DNA of 48,527 nt from Isotricha intestinalis (lineage: Eukaryota; Ciliophora; Litostomatea; Vestibuliferida; Isotrichidae): positions 1 through 48,527 of the forward strand of contig JAJJLU010003590.1 in NCBI GenBank assembly GCA_023807065.1, read 5' to 3'. Position numbers and translations under genes: made by a program. Positions 11,201 to 19,329 of this stretch are shown one piece after another (position 1 is the first letter of the stretch; the number at the start of each line of letters is the position of its first letter). The notes under the pieces are model-generated. The model did no database searches. It worked only from the letters and a program-made list of their open reading frames with translations, and was not told where the DNA came from.

Positions 11201-14200
11201 CTGATAATCAACAAGAAAATGAATTAAATAAAAAATATATTGAACAAATTAAAAATTTAGAAGATGCTTTAAATGAAAAAAATAAAGAATTAAGTTTATT
11301 TAAAGATAATGAAACTTTAATTTCAGAATTAACTTCAAATAATGATAATAATACTAATAATAATATTAATATAGAACAAAAAATTCCTTTGCTTCAATCA
11401 ATAATAAATGATTTAAAAGATGAAAATTTGTCAAAAGATAAAATAATATCTTCATTAACAATTGAAAATGAAAAAAATAAACAAAATTTAACACAACTTC
11501 AAGAGGAATTATTTAAAAAAGAAAGAAATATTCAAGAATTAAATAATAAATTAGATGATTTACAAAATAATGCACAACAACAACATAATAATCAATTAAA
11601 TATTTTAACTCAAAATTTACATGAAACAAATAATCTATTTGAAAATTCAATGAGAGAAAATAAAGAAAAAGAAAATATTATCCAAGAATTGAAAAATGAT
11701 ATATTAAATAAAAATAATGAAATATCTCAATTAAAGAATACTTTAAGTGAAAATAATCATTCTCAAAGAGAAAAAAATTTAGAAGATTTAATTTCTGAAA
11801 AAGAAAGAATTATAAATGATTTAACGAATAAAAACTCTGAGAAAGATAAACAAATTAGTGATTTAATTGTAAGTAATTCAGAAAAAGAACAAGAAAGAAA
11901 TAAAATTATTGTTGAGAATGCAGAAAAAGATAAAAAAATTAATGAATTAAATACTAATATTCAAGAAAGAGATAAAAAATTCAATGAATTATTTATTTTG
12001 AATACAGAAAAAGAAAAAACAATTAATGAATTATCTTTAAAAAATTCTGAAAATTCTACAAAAATAAGCCAATTATTAAATGCTAATATTGAAAAAGAAA
12101 AAAGTGAAAAAGGATTCAATATTAATAATTCAGATAAAGAAAAAGATGATAAAATAAATGAATTAATCAATGAAATTAATGATAAAGATAAAGAAATTAA
12201 AAGATTAAATGACATTAATTTTGAAAAAGACAATAAAATTCAAGAATTAAGTAAAAATTATAATGAGAAAGAAATTCAAGTTAATCAATTAATTAATTCT
12301 AATAATGAAAAAGATAATACAATCAGTGAATTATTATCTAAAGAAACTGAAAAACAAACTAATTTACTTTCTGAATTAAATAAAAAAACAGAAATACAAA
12401 ATGTAAAACAAGAAAATATTGATAATATGATTAATACTTTACAAGAAGAAAATAATAAATTAAAAGAAGAAAATAAAATAATAAATGAGAAAGATGATAT
12501 AATTAATATTTTAAAAGAAGAAAATAACAAATTAAAAGAAGAAAATAAAATTTTAAATGAGAAAGATGATATGATTAATACTTTAAAAGAAGAAAATAAC
12601 AAATTAAAAGAAGAAAATAAAATATTAAATGAGAAAGATAATTTGATTAATACTTTAAAAGAAGAAAATAATAAATTAAAAGAAGAAATAAAAATATTGA
12701 ATGATAATAATAATAATAATAATGAAAAAGATAATATTATTAATATTTTAAAAGAAGAAAATAATAAATTAAAAGAAGAAAATAAAATATTAAACGAGAA
12801 AGATAATTTGATTAATAAATTAAAAGAAGAAAATAATAATAATAATGAAAAAGATGATATAATTAATATTTTAAAAGTAGAAAACAATAAATTAAAAGAA
12901 GAAAATAAAATATTAAATGAGAAAGATAATTTGATTAATACTTTAAAAGAAGAAAATAATAAATTAAAAGAAGACAATAATAATAAAGACAAAGATAATT
13001 TGATTAATACTTTAAAAGAAGAAAATAATAAATTAAATGAGAAAAATGATATAATTAATACTTTACAAGAAGAAAATAATAAATTAAAAGAAGAAAATAA
13101 AATATTAAATGAGAAAGATGATATGATTAATATTTTAAAAGAAGAAAATAACAAATTAAAAGAAGAAAATCAAAAATTAAATGAGAAAGATAATATTATT
13201 AATATTTTAAAAGAAGAAAATAATAAATTAAAAGAAGATAATAATAATAATAATGAAAAAGATAATATTATTACTATTTTAAAAGAAGAAAATAACAAAT
13301 TAAAAGAAGAAATAAAAACATTTAATGACAATAATAATAATAATATTAACTTACAAAAAATAAACTTTGATAACAATGAAATTCCAAATTTAGTGACATT
13401 AAACCCAAATCCAATTCCAAATTTAGCAAAATATGAAATGGAATTAAAAAATAATTTAAAAACTCAAAATGAAATCATAGAAAATAATAATTTAAATAAC
13501 CAAGAACTATTAATATCAAATTTCCCTCCAATTGAAGTAAATATAGATAATAATGAAAATTATGAAAATAATATAATAGAAATGAGAGGACCAGTTCCAA
13601 TTCCAATTCCAGATATTCATTTTGAAAATGAAGATGATAATATTTTAAATGAAGAGAAAGATATTAATGAAATAAATAATGATAATAATAATAATCAACA
13701 GGAAGTTAAAAAGAAGAAAAAAATAAGAAGTAAGAAAATTAAGAAAAAATTAGATGATGATGAAAAAGAAAAAATAATAAATCAATTAAAAGAAGATAAT
13801 AATAATTTAAAAATTAATTTAGAAAATCTTCAAAATAAAATAATAGGAATTAATATTCCAAGAAATTCAGATGATAATATTAATAATAATAATTTAAAAG
13901 ATTTAGTTGAAAAATATGAAAATGAAAATAAAGAATTAAAAGAAAGAGAAGAGAATTTAATAATTGAAAATAATATTTTAAATGAAACAAATGATAAATT
14001 AATTGACAAATTAAATAATTATGAAATTGAAAATGAAAAATTAACAAATTACAATACACAGTTCAAAGAAGAATTAGATAAATATTTAAATAAAGAAAAT
14101 AAAGAATTTTCACTTCATGAAGATAAAGAAAAAGATAATTTAAAAAAAGAAGTTGAAGAATTAAATAAAATCATAAATCAAAATAAAAATGAAATTGAAA

Positions 14201-15504
14201 TTTTGAATAATGTTTTAATTAGTAAAGAAGAACAAATTAAAAATTCTAAAATCAAAAATGATAATGATGATAATAATGATTTGAAAATTGAAAAAGAAAA
14301 AAATGAAAAAAATAATCAATATTTTTATGAAAAATTAAATGAATTAGAAGATGTAATTATAGAAAAAGATAATGAAATAAAATCATTAGAAGATGAAATA
14401 AAAAAATTAAATTTAGACAATGAAAATTTAGAAATTGAATTAAATCACTTAAAATTAGAATTTTCAAATGAAAAAATGAAAAATTTAAATAAAGAAAATT
14501 TAAATTATGAAAATAAAGAAAAAAAAAATGAAACATTATCTCAAAATGAAATAGAAGAACTTAAATCAAAAGTATTAATATTAGATGATTTAAATAATAA
14601 ACTAAAAGCAGAAAATGAAGAAAACAAAAAGAAAATATATCAACTAACAATTAATAATAATAATAATAACAATGATAATGATAAAAATTCTGAAAAACCA
14701 AATAAGAAAATATTAGAAGAATTAAAATTAAAAGATATAGAATTAAATGAAGCCTTAACCAAAAATAATGAATTGACAAAAATGTTGTTAAAATTAAATG
14801 ATATAGATTCATCAACTCATATAATAATAACAACAAAAACATATAAAGATTTAAAATGGTATCTTTTATCAAAAAATCAAGATAATAATTATGAAAGTTA
14901 TATTTGGGTTCCTCAAACTAAAATTGATGAAAAAGAATATACTTCAGTTGATAGAAATAGTTTAGAAAATGGAACTATTCCCTTAAGTAAATTTAATGAA
15001 GTTTTATTAAAATTAAATGATGCTGAAGTAAAAATAAGAACTTTAGAAGAAAAAAATAGGAAATTAAAAGAAAAAAATAAAGAAAAATCTAATTTTGATA
15101 TTAATGATATTTCTGAATTAGATAAAAAAAGCTTTGATTCTATTTTTTCAGAAGGAGAAATGAAAAAAGTATTTAATCATATAACTGAAGGAAATACTGA
15201 AAATATAAATAAGAAAAAAAATAATAGTGTTTTAAGTATGAAAAAAGATGATACAACAGAATTACTAAAAAATCAATTAACAATGTTTAAAGAACAATTT
15301 AAAGAATCTAATGAAAAAATTAATAAAATTAGTGAATTATTTAAAGATTTATTAAAAAATATTAAATGTGATTCTAAAGCTCTTATCCCTGCTAATCAGA
15401 TTTGTAATATTTTAGGATTTTCTCCTAATACTTCTAATAATTTAATTAAAGAGAAGAAAAAAGGAATATTTGGAAAAAATAGAAAAAGTAAAGATAGTAA
15501 ATAA
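8254..15504 (+). CDS. Giant coiled-coil protein, 2,416 aa
   Basis: This is one uninterrupted reading frame. A short N-terminal region (~1-110) is helical and contains ISLINGLSNIIKEYY. Most of the rest (about 180-2150) is Glu/Lys/Asn/Leu-rich coiled coil with very few Pro or Gly, interrupted around residues 1710-1830 by a Pro/Asn-rich hinge (NPNPIPN, PVPIPIP) and a Lys/Arg-rich patch (VKKKKKIRSKKIKKK). Residues ~2185-2260 form a small globular segment (HIIITTKTYKDLKWYLL...YIWVPQTKI). The C-terminus has a short non-coil motif (CDSKALIPANQICNILGF) and a basic tail. Proteins of this kind are usually fibrous cytoskeletal, basal-body or Golgi tethers. No motor or enzyme domain is visible. Residues ~1390-1690 are encoded by an internal tandem repeat. 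Start: first ATG, preceded by AAAA. Confidence 0.85.
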   Translation: MDGNSNYSNTNKSIFDSEFISLINGLSNIIKEYYKSTKQNLTESSSYYNLFDSQQVFAKNISNEILRKNSFDKLNDLNQRLEQISQTKKNLEKINKSMIEQLSNFLEKSKIQFKKMKETKNKLTIDLDNNISNKGNNNVILKFPKEKKYYSRSGSQSPLTRNVNDSSYNRLAKNIIYFLKKYDEIKDNILNQDENLQRKIEELDYLKKELKLQIDNILIRTNKTNINETNLETSEKEYTIKNLKENLKKYQDELIKKEKEINDLNEQLRDFINENKKLSLESHNNKTISQNTLNDTIRAYKQQIALLNMEISDKKHLEEVNRDLEYELSKLKNEIILSHEENYESQIQELREDNKVLRDEINKLRNEILQKNKNMKDIENKNNILQQQIDENSEYIQNKDNVIVTLTESSIENNDKMNNINHQLQAARETINVLKKKINGNENEINKLKENLNNYQLNEIQLNKTNEERMSLINKLKLQLDEETKANEKLRLIIKDLNSKLKVSDDTIDQLKNENFILSSKIEINPNKEENDKDIFKTNLEKRTNEYVELKKTNKELRNNLKDAEEQLINLNNQIEKYKREFIKINEKIKGNKNDNAKSMKEKEEELSNLSEKNTNLSKYLTQKNNDIIALQRENINKTTEITNLNEQVKKLSNILENMSKNQDNNINKLNSEIKHLKETGISIIEERDKIKKELDKTKYELDNVKQESSEQLKEYKQNSLIKFQNYQSIIDKLKQSNEELFIDNQKLKKTQDNLKLEKASIERNKLLLEEDMKNLQKQKEFTENLQSEINNELNEYKILNEKQMEMLKELVSSNDLLKEENSEKKIKIEELNDLVNKYKEELDTKTNVIEKLNGHINQLDKINKEQEILGNRFNEDKDTIIKMKDEEIANLNNSLQKMIENKNTETNENIVYLKNTVNEQILKINELTQENTNYKEKIKEIENNYIQSENSLKNLNDKYNKDINQLTSQLNEQTSMLKGMNSDNQQENELNKKYIEQIKNLEDALNEKNKELSLFKDNETLISELTSNNDNNTNNNINIEQKIPLLQSIINDLKDENLSKDKIISSLTIENEKNKQNLTQLQEELFKKERNIQELNNKLDDLQNNAQQQHNNQLNILTQNLHETNNLFENSMRENKEKENIIQELKNDILNKNNEISQLKNTLSENNHSQREKNLEDLISEKERIINDLTNKNSEKDKQISDLIVSNSEKEQERNKIIVENAEKDKKINELNTNIQERDKKFNELFILNTEKEKTINELSLKNSENSTKISQLLNANIEKEKSEKGFNINNSDKEKDDKINELINEINDKDKEIKRLNDINFEKDNKIQELSKNYNEKEIQVNQLINSNNEKDNTISELLSKETEKQTNLLSELNKKTEIQNVKQENIDNMINTLQEENNKLKEENKIINEKDDIINILKEENNKLKEENKILNEKDDMINTLKEENNKLKEENKILNEKDNLINTLKEENNKLKEEIKILNDNNNNNNEKDNIINILKEENNKLKEENKILNEKDNLINKLKEENNNNNEKDDIINILKVENNKLKEENKILNEKDNLINTLKEENNKLKEDNNNKDKDNLINTLKEENNKLNEKNDIINTLQEENNKLKEENKILNEKDDMINILKEENNKLKEENQKLNEKDNIINILKEENNKLKEDNNNNNEKDNIITILKEENNKLKEEIKTFNDNNNNNINLQKINFDNNEIPNLVTLNPNPIPNLAKYEMELKNNLKTQNEIIENNNLNNQELLISNFPPIEVNIDNNENYENNIIEMRGPVPIPIPDIHFENEDDNILNEEKDINEINNDNNNNQQEVKKKKKIRSKKIKKKLDDDEKEKIINQLKEDNNNLKINLENLQNKIIGINIPRNSDDNINNNNLKDLVEKYENENKELKEREENLIIENNILNETNDKLIDKLNNYEIENEKLTNYNTQFKEELDKYLNKENKEFSLHEDKEKDNLKKEVEELNKIINQNKNEIEILNNVLISKEEQIKNSKIKNDNDDNNDLKIEKEKNEKNNQYFYEKLNELEDVIIEKDNEIKSLEDEIKKLNLDNENLEIELNHLKLEFSNEKMKNLNKENLNYENKEKKNETLSQNEIEELKSKVLILDDLNNKLKAENEENKKKIYQLTINNNNNNNDNDKNSEKPNKKILEELKLKDIELNEALTKNNELTKMLLKLNDIDSSTHIIITTKTYKDLKWYLLSKNQDNNYESYIWVPQTKIDEKEYTSVDRNSLENGTIPLSKFNEVLLKLNDAEVKIRTLEEKNRKLKEKNKEKSNFDINDISELDKKSFDSIFSEGEMKKVFNHITEGNTENINKKKNNSVLSMKKDDTTELLKNQLTMFKEQFKESNEKINKISELFKDLLKNIKCDSKALIPANQICNILGFSPNTSNNLIKEKKKGIFGKNRKSKDSK
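12421..13330 (+). repeat. In-frame tandem repeat array, 72-bp unit, inside the giant coiled-coil gene
   Basis: About a dozen imperfect copies of a 24-residue unit, roughly INTLKEENNKLKEENKILNE plus KDD, follow each other. Some copies are shortened or interrupted by short Asn runs (AAT/AAC repeats). Because 72 bp is a multiple of three, copy-number change leaves the frame open. Twenty-four residues is not a whole number of heptads, so each unit adds a register shift to the coil. Confidence 0.85.
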
Positions 15505-15989
15505 TAATTTATTATATTTTTAATTTTTATTTTAAAATATATTTTTAGAAGAAATTACTTTTTTTATATTTTATACAATGAATTTTTTTCAAAACAAATA
15601 ATAAATTTTATAAATAAATAATATTTTCTTATTTTTATATGTTAAATATTATTTAAAGTATTTTAATTGATAATAAATTAAAATGGTTATTGCTATTTAA
15701 AAATAATATATAATGACTGTTATAGTTATAAATTGTGTTATTTGAATCAGAAAGATTAATGCTTCTTGTTTGTTTGTTTATTATATTGTTCATATATATC
15801 ATTAATGATAAAGGAGATAAACTTTGCTTTTTTAATCTATACTAAAAATGCTATTTTCATCTTAAAATTTTAGAGACTTTATTTTTAAATTTGTTATATT
15901 ATCATTTTCTATTCATTTAAAAATGTTTTTTGGCAATTTAATTAAAATTTATTTATTATAAGATTAATTAATTTTATATTTGAATTAAA
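15505..15989. other. Intergenic, 485 bp, no gene seen
   Basis: The stretch lies between two plus-strand genes. It holds the 3' end of the coiled-coil gene and the leader of the ERV46-like gene. A slightly less A+T-rich patch at about 15740-15840 has stops in all frames and no tRNA fold that I could see. Confidence 0.5.
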
Positions 15990-17011
15990 ATGTATAAAGA
16001 AAATTCATTTATTAATAAATTAAAAGCTTTAGATATATTTGAAAAATATGAATCAAAGTATTTAAAACCAACATTAATAGGAGCAATTTGTAAGAAAAAA
16101 TATATTAAAACAATTTAATAGTAACTGTATTAACAATTATACTTTCAATATATTTATTTTATTTTGAATTTTCAAAGTATTTTAAAATAAAAATTTTAAA
16201 TGAATTATTAATAGACACATCTCCAAATTCAGATAAATTAATAGTAAATTTAGATATAACATTACATAAATTACCATGTGAAATCTTATCTCTTGATATA
16301 AGTGATTTTACAGGTGCTCATACTTTAAATATAATTGAGGAATTAAAAAAAATAAAAATAAATAATGAAAGCAAATTAATTGGAGAATATATAAATGATA
16401 AAAATAAAAAAGAAAATGTAGAAAAAATTGAAGAATTATTTATTAAAGGTGAAGGATGTAATTTAAAAGGTAAATTTCCTATTAAAAGAACCCCTGGAAA
16501 TTTTCATTTATCTACTCATGCTTATGGGGAAATAATTAAAGAAATGTTAATTCGAGGAAAACAAAGAGTATTTAACTTAAGTCATACTATTAATCATTTA
16601 TATTTTGGAATTGAAAATAATTTAAATGTAATAAAAAGTAAATTTGATAATGTTAATTTTATTACTCCTTTAGATAATAAATTTACTTTGGATAATATTG
16701 ATGAAAATTTATTTGAATACTATTTAAATATTATTCCTACTCAATATGTTGATTTACAAAAGAATAAATATAATATTTTCCAATTTACTGTTAGTAATGT
16801 TAAAGTTGAAAGTGGAATGATAATTCCTACTATTTATTTTAGATATGATATTTCACCTATTCTTCTTAAATATACTAAATATATTCCAAATCATTTTCAA
16901 TCTTGGATTAATGTATGTGCTATAATTGGTGGTTTATTTACTATAATAAGTATTTTAGATTCAATAATATTAAAAATTTGTCGATTAGAGAAAAAAACTA
17001 AATCATTCTAA
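15990..17011 (+). CDS. ERV46/ERGIC3-like ER-Golgi cargo receptor (two exons)
   Basis: Exons 15990-16089 and 16122-17011 join in frame to give 329 residues. The N-terminus (LKALDIFEKYESKYLKPTLIG) matches the family signature before the first membrane segment, LTVLTIILSIYLFYF, which spans the splice junction. A luminal domain follows, with LDITLHKLPCEILSLDISD, typical of the ERGIC family, and later CNLKGKFPIKRTPGNFHLS. The second membrane segment is near the C-terminus (INVCAIIGGLFTIISILDSII). Homologues cycle between ER and Golgi with Erv41 in COPII/COPI vesicles and retrieve or load cargo. The protein is shorter than the usual ~380-415 residues, mainly in the luminal part. The cytoplasmic tail is short and basic (LKICRLEKKTKSF) and lacks a clear dilysine signal at the extreme end. 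Confidence 0.85.
16090..16121 (+). other. Intron, 32 nt, in the ERV46-like gene
   Basis: The intron begins GTAAGA and ends TTTAATAG. Removing it joins the two reading frames and restores the conserved N-terminal membrane segment. Without splicing, TAA and TAG stops follow at once. Confidence 0.85.
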
Positions 17012-17490
17012 ATTTTTCAATTAATGAATAAATAATTATTAATAATTTGTTTTAATAAATTATATTATTTTCAAATTTCAATATTTAATTAATCATTTAA
17101 AAAATTCCTAAATAAATTATCCAAATATTTATATTAATAAAGAATGATGAAAAATAAAATAATATTTTGTTAAATTGATTTTTGATTTAATCAAGAAATA
17201 ACAAGATTTAGAATTGGATAAAAGGCTTTGTTTTGGATTTTTAAATTATACATTTGACTGAAAATTATTATCAAGAAATTATCAAATTTTTTTCAAATAC
17301 TTGATTAATATTACCTTTATCAATTTATATTTTGTACGTTCTTGTTCAGATTTTATTAATTTTTCTAAAAATTCTTTTTTTGGGATAATGACTATTCATT
17401 ATATTATTTCTCTTTTCTCAAATTTTTAAATCTTCATTTCTTTGATGTTATTTAATTTTGATTTGATATTTTATTTATTTAATATTTTAA
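17012..17490. other. Intergenic, 479 bp; weak minus-strand coding-like segment
   Basis: The stretch lies between two plus-strand genes. On the minus strand, 17390-17315 can be read as a Lys/Glu-rich helix-like peptide containing FLEKLIKSEQERTKYKLIK, followed by a possible 57-nt intron (17314-17258, GTAATA...TTTTCAG). No convincing start codon or continuation was found, so I do not call a gene. Confidence 0.3.
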
Positions 17491-19185
17491 ATGAAAAAAA
17501 ATAAAGAGGATATTTATGAATTATCAAAAGGACTTTTCGGTTCTATAAGTTTAACTCAATCAAATGAAACCTGTTTTAAATTTGATAAAGAAGCAATTGA
17601 AAAAAATGAAAAAATAAAAAATGAATTTAATACAATTTTAAATAATATTAAAAAAATAAAAGAATCAATAAATAGTATTTTAACTTTTCATTCATTTAAA
17701 ATTGAGTCAAATATGTATTTAATTTATACTGAACTTATAAAAAATAATTTATCAAATATGATAGAATATTGTTTTAAAATTTTTGAAATAAGAAAAGCAT
17801 TTATAAAATTTAATGAATTTTTAAAATATTGTCAATTCAATAAAATAAGTTTAAAAAATTTACAAGTATCAGATTTATATGTTACAAAAGATAATGAATT
17901 GAAATTATTTTCATTAAACTATGATTCAAAAGTATTAAGAGAAACAAGAAAAATAAAATATTCAGATAGTTCAAATAATTCTCCTGAATTAAAAAAAAAT
18001 ATAAATTCATCAAAAAGTGAAATATGGAATATTGGTATTATAATGTTTTATATGTATTTTGGAAGATATCCTAAAAAAGGAGAAAATAAATTTAATATTA
18101 AATTTCAACTTTTTGAAGATTTACTTGAAAAATGTCTTGAACAAGATTATAATAAAAGAATTGATTGGAATGATTATTTTTCACATTCTTTTTTTCATCC
18201 TGAAATTCTTTTTCCAAATTTAAATCAAAAATTAATTAATTCTTTTACTAATTATAAATCTTATAATATTGATAGAAAAAAATTAAGTGAATATACTAAT
18301 GTTTGTTATGAAAAAATAGATAATTTTATTCATATATATGATAAAGATTATCAATTAATTTTTTCTATAACAAATAGTTTTAATTTTGAAATAATATTTT
18401 TTAAATTTGAAAGAAATAAAAATTTAATTATTGTAAAAGGTGAAAAATTATATATTATAAAGAAAAATTATGATAAATCAATATCTTTAATTCAAGAATT
18501 AAACACAATAAATGATAATGAATTTTATTCTAAAATAATTGAATTTCCAAATGGAAAAATTGCTTGTTTAATTAATGAAAAAGAAGGAATAAAAAAAGGA
18601 AAATATATTCAAATATTCTCAAAAATCTATGGAACAAAATTTTTCCTTGAATTAACTTTAAATCAAATTAAGCATCCAAGAAATATTTATTTGACAGAAA
18701 ATAATTTATTTGCAATTTCTTATGAAAATGAAACCTTATTTTATGATTATAATGATAAAATGAAATTAATGAAAAAAATAATAAATGAAGATTCAAAAAT
18801 AATATATTATTATTTAAATGATAATATTATGATTAAACAGAATTTTTCAGATTTTATAATTTATAACTTAGAATTAGATGAACCAATGCTTCAAATATAT
18901 GAAGAGATTAATTGTTCATGTAAATTAAAAGATGGAAGTATACTTTATGGAGGGAAAAATAATAATATTTATCAAATTCAATTTGATGAATATGGTAATG
19001 TCAATTTAATTTGCAAAAAAAATACAGATTATGGAATATGGGAAGATACATTAGAAACACCAAATAAAAATTATAATATAAGAAGTCAAAGATATTATGG
19101 AATTGGAAAGATTGAACAATTTGAAAATGGAGATATACTTACAATTTCTATTTATAATGAAATGCCAAAATTATGGAAATTATAA
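17491..19185 (+). CDS. Pseudokinase with C-terminal propeller-like region
   Basis: The 564-residue protein begins with a kinase-like fold (~5-240). YELSKGLFGSISL (9-21) recalls the glycine loop. ISLKNLQVSDLYV (119-131) sits where HRDLKPxN should be, and LFSLN (139-143) replaces the DFG segment. SEIWNIGIIMFYMYFGRYP (176-194) matches the SDIWSxGV motif of helix F, and NKRIDWNDYFSHSFF (221-235) matches the conserved C-lobe end. The VAIK lysine, HRD Asp and DFG Asp are not recognisable, so phosphotransfer is unlikely. Residues ~260-564 alternate short strands with aromatic/acidic turns (for example IIEFPNGKIACLI, LKDGSILYGG, FENGDILTISIYN), suggesting a WD40-like beta-propeller. A role as a scaffold is inferred. 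It is convergent with the next gene, 144 bp apart. Confidence 0.7.
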   Translation: MKKNKEDIYELSKGLFGSISLTQSNETCFKFDKEAIEKNEKIKNEFNTILNNIKKIKESINSILTFHSFKIESNMYLIYTELIKNNLSNMIEYCFKIFEIRKAFIKFNEFLKYCQFNKISLKNLQVSDLYVTKDNELKLFSLNYDSKVLRETRKIKYSDSSNNSPELKKNINSSKSEIWNIGIIMFYMYFGRYPKKGENKFNIKFQLFEDLLEKCLEQDYNKRIDWNDYFSHSFFHPEILFPNLNQKLINSFTNYKSYNIDRKKLSEYTNVCYEKIDNFIHIYDKDYQLIFSITNSFNFEIIFFKFERNKNLIIVKGEKLYIIKKNYDKSISLIQELNTINDNEFYSKIIEFPNGKIACLINEKEGIKKGKYIQIFSKIYGTKFFLELTLNQIKHPRNIYLTENNLFAISYENETLFYDYNDKMKLMKKIINEDSKIIYYYLNDNIMIKQNFSDFIIYNLELDEPMLQIYEEINCSCKLKDGSILYGGKNNNIYQIQFDEYGNVNLICKKNTDYGIWEDTLETPNKNYNIRSQRYYGIGKIEQFENGDILTISIYNEMPKLWKL

Positions 19186-19329
19186 ATTATATATTTTTAT
19201 TATATATTTTATTCATCTAATACAAATTTTCAAAAAAGAATTTTTATTAGTTAAGAAAAAAAATATTAATTTAAATTCAAATAAAAAAATTAATATAATA
19301 GTTTAAATAATAAACCTAAGTTTTTAAAA

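Noticed and set aside
12285..13376. Long minus-strand open frames (289 and 68 codons) opposite the coiled-coil repeat
   Set aside because: They are mirror images of the Lys/Glu/Asn repeat (giving Phe/Leu/Ser-rich sequence) and have no independent protein character.
15720..15840. Possible tRNA or small RNA in the slightly less A+T-rich patch
   Set aside because: No cloverleaf arms, A-box or B-box-like pattern could be assembled by eye.
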